NCBI GenBank assembly: GCA_964357255.1
Contig: CAYHKQ010000003.1
Coordinates: 1-52,027 of the forward strand
DNA length: 52,027 bases
Reading direction: 5' to 3'
Source of the DNA: JBBTIS01 sp038059855
GTDB lineage: Bacteria; Elusimicrobiota; Elusimicrobia; JACQPE01
In this document: positions 36,901-43,579 of the stretch, one piece after another
Layout of the letters: each line of letters opens with the position of its first letter
Position numbering within the stretch: the stretch's first letter is position 1
Made by a program: the position numbers and the translations under genes
The notes under the pieces: generated by a model
What the model was told of the DNA's origin: nothing
The model's input: only the letters and a program-made list of their open reading frames with translations
The model's database searches: none

Positions 36901-39259
36901 TATCCCCAAATTCATCAGGTTCCCTTTCCGTGGCGCTTCGCTGGGGGTCCAAGAACTTGAAAACCTTGTCGTGGCTTTGGCGGAATTGCTCTCTTAATTC
37001 CGACCAGTCCGCGATTTCCTGGTCCACGACCTTGGGGTCTAAGAAGGTGCCGGCCAGGTTGCCCCATCCGTCGTTGAGGAGATTTTCAACGCTGTCCATA
37101 GCGGCGATGTCTTTGTTGGCTTTAGCGATGGCGTCTTGGATTTTTTTAACGTCGTCGTCCACTATCTTGACGAATTCGCCGGCCCTGGACCGGCTCAAAT
37201 AGTCTTGGGCGACTCCTAATCTACGCAGGGCTTCGGCTTTCTTTCCCGCCAGTTCCCCCGTATCGTCGGCGTTTCTATCTTTTTGTTTGATCACGTCTTT
37301 TTGTATCTCGTTGATTTTTTGAATGGCAAGGTCTAAGAACATATAGCCGCGCTTCAAGAGCAAGGTGGTGATGAGTTCGGTGTTGGCCTTGGCTACGCTG
37401 TCAACGGCTTTTTCGCTTTTGGCGATCTCGCGGGCCAGTTGATAAATTTCGCGCATGTCTTGCTCGTTGTCCACGGCTTGGCGGTAGTTTTGAATGGTTT
37501 CGGCAACTTTGTTCGTGGCCTCGTCGAGGGCCTTGGTTTCATCCCTGAGCACGGGATCGCCGGCATTGGGATCGCCGGCAATAGCCGCTGAGAGCGTGTT
37601 GTAGGAGGCTAATTCCGCCCCCAGGCGGCGCTCGGTATTTTTGTCGCCTAGGGTTTCATTTAAGATGGAGTCGTCCCCCAGGGGTCGGTAAAATTCGCCC
37701 AGGCGCCGCTGTCGCGCCGAGGCCTTTGAAAATTCCGTCAAGTCATCGAGCGCAGCCTTGCGGCCGAAATGGACTTGCACGGAATCCGGATCATCCCTGT
37801 CGCCCAAGAACGCGCTGATTTGAACGCCGGCGTCTTGTAACGCCGGAACTTCGGACGGGTCGGAAACCTCCGCCCACCAATCGCCGTCTTTTTTGTAATA
37901 GCGCAGGTCTGAGGCGTCCTCCTCGAATTCGGCGCGGGTGCGCCAGACAATCGCCGGCTTGGCTTTTTTGCCGGCGTTGTTAAAGGAGGCGAGGGCGTAA
38001 TTACTTTTAAGGAGTCCGTCAAACTGTTTTCCAAGCCGGTCTTGGGCGGCCGGTAGCGAAGCGTATTGGCCTGAGGCCGGGAATTTATTGGGACTGAAGG
38101 AGTTTGCGGTCCATTGAGCGTGGCCGCGGCCCTCGCTGATGAGCGAGATTTTGGCCGCCGGAGCTGGCGTTGGCAGGCTGTTATCGGACGCGGCGCTATT
38201 AAACCCAGATTCCGCAGTTGAATTTATTTCACTTCGTAACTGGGGATTTTTTATTTTCGTCATTCCGGCGAAAGCCGGAATCCAGGACTCTAGAGGGGAG
38301 GAGGAATCTGGGTTAAATTCGTTATTGGTTTTTTCGCTTCCATGAGTTGGCGTAGATGAGACAGACCCTGGGAGCCCCTTGAGAGCCGGGCCGGCCAACG
38401 GTCCGGGAACAGCCGGCGTGGCTTGGGTCGAAAGTATGGCAATCTGGTTTAGCCAACGCAAAACCGGCGTCAATGGATTGCCCATCGAAGCTAGGCTCAG
38501 GCCCACGGCCGCCGCCAGATTGGCCGCGGTTTTCATGATGGAGTTTTGAATATTGGTCAAGAATTGATTTAAAGAAAAGGCCGGAGTTGGGACGTTAAGG
38601 GGTTGGGGCCGTGTAAACGTTAAAGCCGGAGCCTGCGCCACGACCGGCATTGCCAAGAGCGGTCCGGGCGCGGGTTCCCGCGTCATCAGGACGAGGCCGG
38701 AGGCCCTGCGGGCCTTCCATTCGTTTTCCAGGGTTTTGGCTAAATACCGTCTTAATTTTAAAATGGGGGGATTTTGGGTTCTGGGTTCGGGATTTTTGGT
38801 TTTGGGTTCAGGGTTCAGAATCGGGGGTTTGGGGCTAGGTTTTAGGAGTTCAAGCCCGGCCCGGAATCCCGCCAGGGTGAGCGAGCCATCCGGCTGGGTC
38901 AGCGCCTGGTTTTGATAAGCGTGGTTGAGCGAACTTTCGCGAAGACGGATTAAGAGTTGATCCTCCAGGGCTTTGAATCGGGACCAAAGTTCGCGCTGAC
39001 GTTCTATCGGCAGGGACTCAAACTCTTGGATGCTGACAATGCTCTGGAGCTTAAGGTAGAAAAGGAAGGTTTCGCTGAGCCCGACGCACCATGGCGTCAA
39101 TATCGGCGCTGTGGCCAGGGCATTGACCCGGCCAAGGGTTTCGTAGGCATGGGCGCCCGGGAGCGTGAGAATATTGCACGCAACAAGGCCTAATGCAATT
39201 CCATGCCGCAACCTAAGGCGCGCGCCTCGGCATGCCTTAATATGAAGAGAGTCTTTCAT
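27986..39259 (-). CDS. Giant secreted protein (about 3,757 residues) with TolC-like helical repeats
   Basis: A single uninterrupted frame encodes a protein of roughly 410 kDa. ATG 39259 is preferred over TTG 39274 because the signal peptide fits (residues 1-38, ending GAHA). Order: Pro-rich low-complexity linker (about 140-167), disordered Ser/Asn-rich region, a long charged, probably coiled-coil region (about 550-1200), a beta-rich zone with barrel-like strands (LALYLPRGITIEGKG near 1554), then several segments with the pattern of TolC-type outer-membrane efflux proteins (near 1729, 1927, 2127 with RQIVGIYLKLVYAES, and 2594), a further soluble region, hydrophobic helices near 3310-3330 (GFVYAPWILPLSIGIGG) and a soluble C-terminus. 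I know no named family with this layout; an envelope-spanning or surface structural role is inference. No LPXTG, T9SS or autotransporter C-terminus is visible. Confidence 0.85.
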   Translation of the reverse strand: MKDSLHIKACRGARLRLRHGIALGLVACNILTLPGAHAYETLGRVNALATAPILTPWCVGLSETFLFYLKLQSIVSIQEFESLPIERQRELWSRFKALEDQLLIRLRESSLNHAYQNQALTQPDGSLTLAGFRAGLELLKPSPKPPILNPEPKTKNPEPRTQNPPILKLRRYLAKTLENEWKARRASGLVLMTREPAPGPLLAMPVVAQAPALTFTRPQPLNVPTPAFSLNQFLTNIQNSIMKTAANLAAAVGLSLASMGNPLTPVLRWLNQIAILSTQATPAVPGPLAGPALKGLPGSVSSTPTHGSEKTNNEFNPDSSSPLESWIPAFAGMTKIKNPQLRSEINSTAESGFNSAASDNSLPTPAPAAKISLISEGRGHAQWTANSFSPNKFPASGQYASLPAAQDRLGKQFDGLLKSNYALASFNNAGKKAKPAIVWRTRAEFEEDASDLRYYKKDGDWWAEVSDPSEVPALQDAGVQISAFLGDRDDPDSVQVHFGRKAALDDLTEFSKASARQRRLGEFYRPLGDDSILNETLGDKNTERRLGAELASYNTLSAAIAGDPNAGDPVLRDETKALDEATNKVAETIQNYRQAVDNEQDMREIYQLAREIAKSEKAVDSVAKANTELITTLLLKRGYMFLDLAIQKINEIQKDVIKQKDRNADDTGELAGKKAEALRRLGVAQDYLSRSRAGEFVKIVDDDVKKIQDAIAKANKDIAAMDSVENLLNDGWGNLAGTFLDPKVVDQEIADWSELREQFRQSHDKVFKFLDPQRSATEREPDEFGDTHFKSAHLWTEELISSLKKAEAGIRLGMDEFQKIKKIRECLKTNPDCFYIGVKGDPELQPTKEQKEQLLTRREGFSLLVFADAVIRYKIAESTLNALLMAYKKDPSMGNIPLPEPYYQNTLSRMEEGRALGQSLMGQAKQGFNMERELLVQNLKIMTDGELNDLVAMIEDQYQSASPAGYAHHAYGAIQRALDVADDTLEFYQKKRDFLNSGPDFFQILKSSTMNQQSEISHQQLDMAKNTLLPFLKDWRRPAEAARTDTYEGFVALYDKGYGQLYEAEETFYKTEAEGLDSLDKFIQDLVAPFIKDFERISQWLAALNPKEDPAIRRLGRSLSDAGDEMLRQLRSKKFMIYAIEDSQKQREKLKQTLENLRIQRERLTQILERADPEDPNFAKARELVLQGELLYSPEGLDSESQLNQNAGPLFIRKNTVNRVLSQGASTGSQPPSVNDWVGSLGLNDYEVIPVGSGADSFYVVVHFVAGTAIGSAEQAANNYSHDALLKFGNLGQVLGHNMSLSLYDWKDTESPSRGHRGARIGFHRDRDDEKIINSTVIDIHQNLQQGNIFRAMIFENMAFMVLGDRLFIGLTGFADMPINQGDPQDQPPYTAGGRAKAVIYLHEVVSLNAELLGVFAKDPYDFTRTINTSIDPLAMNEQSLSIQGAILQYIKRHAGVEFDLAKIFSTKNTFAIEFFLEDEKAKETNPGEVSDRYRAEAMDDYDKTWKGAKLVKEIHFTMFGERTSIMGETRVAWDQNGEIEPSARLALYLPRGITIEGKGARYGGKYTGKGSLDVSIGAGTDIFASYGNDRIESIPKLMIGVKSAITIEELRRKAVNSAEAALKGGDTLEDFRSELDHVFALTGSKEGPAMRAALGRALYKDSGLVEISQAIGQKEQDAVELQRVLIGGLAAQAGVILGTGYENAQTGESQNAPGYSSTAGGIQVGAEVFVGLKKEQKEKALREIARIKILLLDLKRAYQEALDAFRAGVLRVVLARLDVKKIEQLKARSEISSNPTLSSRIELEEMRLRGVQAQAEAMLRERIGLDKNEALPKELEAIVIDPDNPQAALDAAARAVEQPDGWKKLLESISGVDPKKTARPGWPESWLATLSPLQILPWVDEVSVNFGVNIWDSLGNAFAGVGASVKLTMYDADGSHQKEVAILQGKIADLDVTERLLGEQANQHPKSLRFDRWALERERMVIDMYLGQLKANLDQTTDLSGRLKILDQVSRANKEFGRINLELLALAPDPSQVKSSTNTYSLNSFSRLVLDAETKSTTLAKLAMQRQVAKGMEEAAKSRVSVGLRLGARWNPVANLFPISSTEFFTVDGWAFLLPQLEIAIKSSGQSQVEEREAKAIAAASVADHDLQNLDLRRQIVGIYLKLVYAESIKQELLRKIEATEDPGQIARWNIEILELRKAMQYESVRLIVLLGKDPSQYELDVTALLVKNPLKETEALRGWTQANLSRAKALERRALETRLELVRAMEGKLLFKGRLMNIKSEPISALFQVIGDIVSSLFGEEGGASVSQADLVDIMRYRSHLERQIQNWDKRSGIDQSRATVGLGQRDRALSKDPSLSNRLSRELAWASSVAQGFQGRENPDNLPDANERRRAPLLKWGARVYLTNEAVPTPETLHNKTKFFDPNAKKGAVFYEGMIQVLLSQPELINPRMLAKAEELELARELRVERMESDLKQARLSGLLWKHRYFTGKLANATDPDIRQRLETQIKETQETIKAEFNLAPDQYPKTQPSLSPVSSTDVGVLVQTALKFVVGEAPVLGALQADLALGRLQGQTIVDNLRYQSMSPSFVLGYIRNGLIGGPTLSAPMAGRVPGADLFRDIERVMGANIASVLKASSMVAEIHERLIKNYFEMGYLQEELARREVFLTHLKSELERDSGNGDLVESYHNAFEETLTTTARLHDLYLQIETDLKLMGINIPRGLGRSARDPWALERRVHALGLGEAMALARETNPAMVAGWGNLTPKDKAKRLDGWKTILSAKLAGLSDEAKNRVTTLAKNMQKDASLRPRRDNRPAGILVALDSESQPVEQNARAVSSDEMDELKVQGRVISYDASTGRRMELTEGINEARAQRILVAPIGYEGESPQTAVEAAQAEFMEFYPGQGELANLFGLAHRRLEDNERSRERAQAYAGVQDSFAVFAFKPGTKSANNRQERILLESEALELVRQGGLRLVRPGANSPLDPSLLSHRAFWKKESMKTYFNGDYKFLDADAQRAWTIEEILRERRLLVFEENPTNGQFIKTDPEQLISAQGRWKNLRFFAYFGATPELLSAVNTSADLEEIAKDVREISSTALGNERLRRQAHRELRRANQSAFVYLKTAHGFLLNERGRLEKIFLSDDELSEAGDHHPQSRLYLSQDMSLALDSKGNLVEVTMLSLGGQERKETFAGAGRETWRWSKDWGAVEVDRDFRVKRILSPDDIEDGPRQEWAYYMEDNQLYPIAKNRFPGGADAGIGRALAVVNPGAGTTVLYSAKELEDRMGTDKGRLIRTQIRPWLMTAGLAGEVVIGFVYAPWILPLSIGIGGANTAERISAITGEGHMERTWGFGLDLAWDIANFAVIQKIIPQPQDKIYDPSGYPRLVAKDPATGWDEALYYLSLTLAGRDTDRLLEVDPKQNIVTNHVVHPGSKGLKRAVEYRLEDYEALRGKILSAHNGGLELAETRAIPGAFGQWKNTRVSVLPKGKSYDKAMAALAATGLRFAPDGSFEWEIMPMGNRVQGHVIKGIPGARQQTNVASSRAQDAKIFNEMLGKSGGASVTTLALSMATLAPGQPAGRKITAGAKGIAMWKAALEATLNHSNAIYDPETQSLMDPKGAWLFNPQTLALVFFDPDDGRVRQVHQAFRDYKSAKERFEREMQNADFARNYPRLINAGGIIHINRQSHAISFEEGGEVVRRYLDKQRDSLSREEMTQAIQQGYVFARDDGGQDYVILPLTDIEEKETILKHRAESYGPMD
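38202..38314. mobile_element. Palindromic REP-core element inserted in frame in the giant gene
   Basis: Perfect 12-base inverted repeats AACCCAGATTCC (38202-38213) and its complement (38303-38314) enclose the hairpin ATTCCGGC-GAAA-GCCGGAAT, part of the core 38258-38285 that also occurs at 7884-7910. It is translated in frame as ...SWIPAFAGMTK..., a peptide often produced when this kind of repeat falls in a gene. It lies in a low-complexity stretch (about residues 316-353), which explains why insertion was tolerated. Confidence 0.65.
38765..38838. repeat. G-rich low-complexity stretch coding a Pro-rich linker
   Basis: The plus strand carries repeated GGGTTC/GGGTTT motifs with at least six GGG runs, a possible G-quadruplex on the strand opposite the giant gene's mRNA. 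In the protein it encodes NPEPKTKNPEPRTQNPP, a short repetitive linker after the N-terminal helical region. Confidence 0.6.
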
Positions 39260-39302
39260 GAGTCCACCAACCAACTCCCACCGCTGGTTGAACGCCTCTC
39301 TC

Positions 39303-39364
39303 CCAGGGCATTGCTTAGTCGCGCAGATGCCCTTTCCTTTTGCCTATTCCCAGGAACGCCCTGG
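39303..39364 (-). promoter_or_regulatory. Mutually exclusive stems in the leader of the giant gene
   Basis: On the minus strand, 44 bases ahead of ATG 39259, the segment ATGCCCTGG (39311-39303) can pair either with CCAGGGC (39364-39358) or with GGGCAT (39332-39327), not both. CCAGG-GCGTT-CCTGG can also fold by itself. Such alternative pairing is typical of leader regulation, but no known riboswitch class is recognised and no U-run follows. Tentative. Confidence 0.25.
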
Positions 39365-39393
39365 AGGCACTTGGCAAACAGACTCACAGACCC

Positions 39394-39624
39394 CTAAAAT
39401 CGGGGAATGAGACTTATTTTACCATATTCTACGACGGCTGGCCCCGATGTTTTTTGGGTCAAACGTCTGAAAAAATGGCCATCTGGGCTGGCTTTGGAGG
39501 CGCGGCTCATACGGATGAAGCAATCCTTTAGGCGGATGGGCCTGCGCTTGGCCAGAATATAGATCGGAATGTAGAGAGCCAAGGAATAACGCCTGAGTTT
39601 GAGCAATAGAGCTAATTTTTTCAT
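39394..39624 (-). CDS. Small basic protein (76 aa) upstream of the giant gene
   Basis: A short gene not recognised as a family. It is supported by an excellent SD, GGAGGT (39634-39629), four bases before ATG 39624. The product starts KKLALLLKLRRYSLALYIPI and YILAKRRPIRLKDCF, a basic amphipathic or membrane-associated N-terminus, with a polar C-terminal half rich in Arg and Ser. It resembles the beginning of small transglutaminase-like B proteins in helix pattern only, and a truncated remnant is possible. It is transcribed toward the giant gene, about 135 bases before its start, and may share its transcript. Confidence 0.45.
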   Translation of the reverse strand: MKKLALLLKLRRYSLALYIPIYILAKRRPIRLKDCFIRMSRASKASPDGHFFRRLTQKTSGPAVVEYGKISLIPRF

Positions 39625-39741
39625 TTAGACCTCCGATCGGCGCTGGGCCGCATCATTAGTCTTATAGGTCTTGTGTTTAGTTAAAATCAATGAAAATGGA
39701 AAACTCCGTTATGATTCGGTTACGATTGGTGACGAAATCCA

Positions 39742-41367
39742 TTGCTTAATAATTTTTTAGGCGCAGATCAGCTTCAGCGACGATGGGGGCAGGCTGGGTT
39801 GGATTTCAGAACCATTTTTTTGTGGGCCTGGGGCGCCTTTTTTTTATTTTGGCGCATCTGGGCGGTTCCTCCTTATACGGATATTGACGGCGGCCCCTTT
39901 TTACTGTGGGCGTATTTGCCCAACGAGCAAATGCCTTCGATCCAGTGGGGCCTTCCTTTCTGGTTTCCTTTATTTTTCCAACTGGCCCGAATGGCGCTTC
40001 GCTGGTGGGCGCCGCATTTTACGGTTCTACATGTCCTTTCCGCGTTTCTGGCCAGTCTGCTGGTTCCATTGGTCTACAGATTGGCCAGAAAAATCGTGAG
40101 CGACCAGGAGGCGTTTCTGGCCAGCCTTCTCCTGGGATCCTCCCTTTGGTTTATGTCTTTTAACCGGTTTTATTGGGGTTACCATAATTTAGAAATCTTT
40201 TTTTCTTCCGCCGTTCTTCTGTTGAGCGCGGTAGCGGCGAGCCGCCGGCAATCAGCTATGTTTCAAGCGGCGTTAATGCTGGCGGGTTTATGGCTGATCA
40301 ATGGAGTGCATATTTCTATTCCATCCTTTGCGGCTTGGTTTGTTTTTATCTGGTGGACGGGGTCCTGGCGCTGGCTAGAACGCAAGAGGAGTTGGTTGGT
40401 CTTGGCCGTTTCGCTTTTGGTTTTTATCGCCGCAGCGGCTGTTCATGCCAAACTTCTCAATTACACATTGGCTCAGACATTGTACGAGGGGTATCTGCAT
40501 CATTATTATAATCGCGCCTCCCGACCCATGACATGGGCGCATTGGACGGCCTTCTGGCCACGAGCCCTGCTTCAGGCGGCTGTTTTTGCCAAGGATTTAT
40601 TTTTGGTTTCATCAGGGGCCACTGATTCCTATTGGGCCAGGTCCATTGGCCGGCCCCTAGTGGTTTGGCCCTTGCCGATTTTTCTTGCCCTTGGGCTCGC
40701 GCGTAGCGCAGGCAGGCGCGATATCATGGACAAACTGTGCCTTTCGTGCTTTGCGGCCTATACGTTTTTCTTTTGCTTCCTGATTGATTATCAGGCCAGG
40801 CGGTTCGCTCCTTTAATGCCGTTGATTTTTATTGTTATTGCCAGGGAGATGATCCACTGGTGGCGGCTTAGACCTCGCAGGGCCCCTGCCATGGCGATTA
40901 CCGGCGTTCTCTTGGCGGCATTTTCTTTGAGGGATTGGAACGATTATTTTTATCATTATGAAAGAATCAATCGGCAGGGCTACCTGGTTGAAAAAGGTCA
41001 TATCGAGATCGCCCAATACATTCAAACCCATTCCACGCCCAGAACGCTGATTCTTCACGGCGGACCATGGCCTGTCTTCCATGCCTACACAGGCTGTCGT
41101 TTTTTGACGCAGTTGATCGCTTTTGAGCGGATGACCCCGGGCTTGGCCGGCGATGCGCGCTTATGGGCCGCGGACGTGGTGTATTTGGTTCTTCCTCTCA
41201 GGCAAATAGATGAGGACCCTCCTTTTTGGAAGAGCGTTTTAAGACAAACGCATCGAATTGTTTTGACCCCTGGGGCCGAGAACCTGCTGTATCGAATTCC
41301 GCAACCTGCGCTAAGCGGCGTAATGAGCGCCTTGTTGTCTCGTGGAACAAAACTGCATAATAGATAA
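39742..41367 (+). CDS. GT-C (family 39-like) membrane glycosyltransferase
   Basis: A 541-residue polytopic membrane protein with about 11 hydrophobic helices, starting at TIFLWAWGAFFLFWRIWAV. The first periplasmic loop holds YTDIDGGPFLLWAY, the acidic motif expected in GT-C enzymes; helices around VYRLARKIVSDQEAFLASLL follow the ArnT/PMT-like pattern. The C-terminal domain (HGGPWPVFHAYTGCRFLT) is soluble. It is the first gene of the nucleotide-sugar operon running to 45238, overlapping the next gene by 26 bases. It probably uses a lipid-linked sugar. The start is TTG 39742 with no visible SD, so the exact N-terminus is uncertain. Confidence 0.75.
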   Translation: MLNNFLGADQLQRRWGQAGLDFRTIFLWAWGAFFLFWRIWAVPPYTDIDGGPFLLWAYLPNEQMPSIQWGLPFWFPLFFQLARMALRWWAPHFTVLHVLSAFLASLLVPLVYRLARKIVSDQEAFLASLLLGSSLWFMSFNRFYWGYHNLEIFFSSAVLLLSAVAASRRQSAMFQAALMLAGLWLINGVHISIPSFAAWFVFIWWTGSWRWLERKRSWLVLAVSLLVFIAAAAVHAKLLNYTLAQTLYEGYLHHYYNRASRPMTWAHWTAFWPRALLQAAVFAKDLFLVSSGATDSYWARSIGRPLVVWPLPIFLALGLARSAGRRDIMDKLCLSCFAAYTFFFCFLIDYQARRFAPLMPLIFIVIAREMIHWWRLRPRRAPAMAITGVLLAAFSLRDWNDYFYHYERINRQGYLVEKGHIEIAQYIQTHSTPRTLILHGGPWPVFHAYTGCRFLTQLIAFERMTPGLAGDARLWAADVVYLVLPLRQIDEDPPFWKSVLRQTHRIVLTPGAENLLYRIPQPALSGVMSALLSRGTKLHNR

Positions 41368-42574
41368 TAGGCATTCATTGAAAACCTATCAGCTTAAATT
41401 TAAGATCGGCGTTGGCGGCCTCAAGATCACGGAGCGCCACCGGCGTTTGGTCAATCAGGTGTTAAACTCCGGCCGTCTTTCCTGCGGCCCCATGGTGGAG
41501 CGTTTTGAGTCGTCGTTTGCCAAGCTTCATGACTGTCGTTTCGCTGTTTTTTGCAACAGCGGCACCAGCGCTCTTCATATTGCCTTGGCCGCCTTAAAGG
41601 AGAAACGCGGGTGGAACGACGGCGATGAAGTTTTGGTTCCAGCCGTCACCTTTGTGGCTACGAGCAACATTGTTTTGCATAACCGGATGCGGCCGGTTTT
41701 TGTGGACGTGGATCCTAAAACATACAATATTGATCCTGCCGGGATTCCCTTGCGTCTGACGCGGCGGACTCGGGCCGTGATCCCGGCGCATTTATGCGGT
41801 TTGCCCTGTGACATGAGCCCGATCATGGATATCGCCCGCCGGCGCGGCCTTTCGGTTATCGAGGATTCCTGCGAAACCATGCTGGCGCGCGATCAGGGTC
41901 GGTCCGTGGGCTCCTTCGGCGAGATCGGTTGTTTTTCAACCTATATCGCGCATCTGCTGGTCACTGGAGTGGGAGGCCTGGCCCTCACCAACGATTCCAA
42001 GACGGCCGTGCTCTTGCGTAGCTTAATGAATCACGGGCGGGATTCCATTTATATCAAGATGGATGACGACAGGGGCTTGCGGGGGAAAAAACTTCATGAA
42101 CTCGTAGCCCAGAGATTCTCTTTTGTTCGTTTGGGGCATAGTTTTCGGGCCACCGAGATCGAGGGGGCGCTGGGCCTGGCCGAGCTTTCATTGGTTGAGG
42201 AACGGATAAAGCGGCGCCGAAAGAATGCGCATTTTTTATTGAAGGAACTCGCGGAGTTTTCCGGACGTTTGCAACTCCCCGAGACGCCGCCGGAGCGCGA
42301 GCATGTTTACATGATGTTCCCCTTGGCGCTTCGTCATGAAAGCAAGACACGGCTGGTCCGTTTTTTGGAGGACAATTTGATTGAAACGCGGGATCTTCTG
42401 CCCCTGTTGAATCAGCCGGTTTATCGCAAGCTTTTTGGCCCTCTTATTGAGCGTTATCCGGTGGCACGGTGGTTGGGCCGGAGTGGATTTTATATCGGTT
42501 GCCATCCGTATCTGCGGCCGGCGGATTTAGGCTATATTGTGGAGAAATTCCGGAAATTTTTTAGAACTCACTAA
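41342..42574 (+). CDS. ColD/E1-like PMP-dependent sugar 3-dehydratase (His in place of PLP lysine)
   Basis: A DegT-family fold of up to 410 residues (GTG 41342; TTG 41378, just after the upstream stop, is an alternative). The Schiff-base lysine position, in the motif usually SFYPSK-N-L-x-x-x-G-x-GG, reads STYIAHLLVTGVGG: His replaces Lys. This is the hallmark of ColD (GDP-4-keto-6-deoxymannose 3-dehydratase) and of CDP-sugar E1/RfbH enzymes, where His is the catalytic base and PMP the cofactor. Other motifs are NSGTSALHIALAAL, VIEDSCETMLA and GHSFRATEIEGALGLAEL. No four-Cys Fe-S motif of E1 is seen, favouring ColD. The next gene makes ColD's substrate. The substrate itself is inferred. Confidence 0.75.
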   Translation: MEQNCIIDNRHSLKTYQLKFKIGVGGLKITERHRRLVNQVLNSGRLSCGPMVERFESSFAKLHDCRFAVFCNSGTSALHIALAALKEKRGWNDGDEVLVPAVTFVATSNIVLHNRMRPVFVDVDPKTYNIDPAGIPLRLTRRTRAVIPAHLCGLPCDMSPIMDIARRRGLSVIEDSCETMLARDQGRSVGSFGEIGCFSTYIAHLLVTGVGGLALTNDSKTAVLLRSLMNHGRDSIYIKMDDDRGLRGKKLHELVAQRFSFVRLGHSFRATEIEGALGLAELSLVEERIKRRRKNAHFLLKELAEFSGRLQLPETPPEREHVYMMFPLALRHESKTRLVRFLEDNLIETRDLLPLLNQPVYRKLFGPLIERYPVARWLGRSGFYIGCHPYLRPADLGYIVEKFRKFFRTH

Positions 42575-42583
42575 GGGACTGCG

Positions 42584-43579
42584 ATGAAAAAAGCATTGAT
42601 CACGGGGATCACAGGTCAAGACGGCTCCTATCTGGCTGAGTTTCTTTTGGCCAAAGGCTACGAGGTTCATGGCATTATTCGCCGGTCTAGCTCTTTTAAT
42701 ACGGGCCGGGTCATGCATATTTTTGAGGACCCGCATAAGCCCGGCGCCCGTTTTTTCCTTCACTACGGAGATTTGGCGGATTCGACGTCGCTTAGCCGTC
42801 TTCTGCGGCGACTCGGGCCTGATGAGGTGTACAATTTGGGATCTCAGAGCCATGTGCGGGTCAGCTTTGATATCCCGGAATATACGGCCGATGTCACGGG
42901 ATCGGGAACATGCCGCCTTTTAGAGGCCATTCGAGACATTAATCCCAAAATTCGTTTTTACCAGGCCTCCTCTAGTGAAATGTTCGGAGACGCTCTCCCG
43001 CCGCAAAACGAGAGCAGTCCTTTCGTTCCCTGTAGCCCCTATGCCGCTTCCAAGCTCTATGCGTTTTGGATGACTAGGATTTATTGTGAAGCCTACGGGC
43101 TTTTTGCCTGTAACGGCATTTTGTTCAATCATGAGTCTCCTCGGCGCGGTGAAACATTCGTTAGTCGTAAGATCGCCCGGGCCGTGGCTCGGATCAAGGC
43201 GGGTTTGGATCAAGCCGTTTATCTTGGCAATCTCGACGCTCGTCGGGACTGGGGCTATGCTCCGGAATATGTCCAGGCCATGTGGTTGATGCTCCAGCAT
43301 GACAAGCCCGAGGATTTTGTTATCGCCACCGGCGAGTCCCATACGGTGCGCGAATTTTTGGAATTGGCATTCTCTCACGTGGGACTCGACTGGGAGAAAT
43401 ACGTGCGTATCGATCAGCGCTATTTTCGGGCCAAGGAGGTGGCGCATCTGCGGGGCGACGCTTCCAAAGCCAAAAAAGTCTTAGGCTGGGAGCATAAGGT
43501 GACATTTGCTCAGCTGGTCGGGCTGATGGTAGAGGCGGAGATTAAGGCTCTGGATACCTCTGCGCCGGTAAGCCGATGA
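42584..43579 (+). CDS. gmd: GDP-mannose 4,6-dehydratase
   Basis: Gmd is a short-chain-dehydrogenase fold enzyme converting GDP-D-mannose to GDP-4-keto-6-deoxymannose. The product is 331 residues. Motifs: GITGQDGSYLAEFLLAKGYE (NAD(P) loop), HGIIRRSSSFNTGR, YNLGSQSHVRVSF, YQASSSEMFGDALPPQNE, SPYAASKLYAFW with the catalytic Tyr-x3-Lys, and NHESPRRGETFVSRKIARAV, which is diagnostic of Gmd. ATG 42584 follows a fair SD (AAGGGA) and lies nine bases after the ColD-like gene. Its stop overlaps the next start (ATGA). Its product feeds either fucose, perosamine, rhamnose or colitose routes; the neighbours favour a 3,6-dideoxy sugar. Confidence 0.94.
   Translation: MKKALITGITGQDGSYLAEFLLAKGYEVHGIIRRSSSFNTGRVMHIFEDPHKPGARFFLHYGDLADSTSLSRLLRRLGPDEVYNLGSQSHVRVSFDIPEYTADVTGSGTCRLLEAIRDINPKIRFYQASSSEMFGDALPPQNESSPFVPCSPYAASKLYAFWMTRIYCEAYGLFACNGILFNHESPRRGETFVSRKIARAVARIKAGLDQAVYLGNLDARRDWGYAPEYVQAMWLMLQHDKPEDFVIATGESHTVREFLELAFSHVGLDWEKYVRIDQRYFRAKEVAHLRGDASKAKKVLGWEHKVTFAQLVGLMVEAEIKALDTSAPVSR

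Noticed and set aside
38139..38345. Plus-strand small gene containing FVIPAKAGIQ
   Set aside because: This peptide is the reverse reading of the dispersed palindromic repeat, a frequent false gene call.
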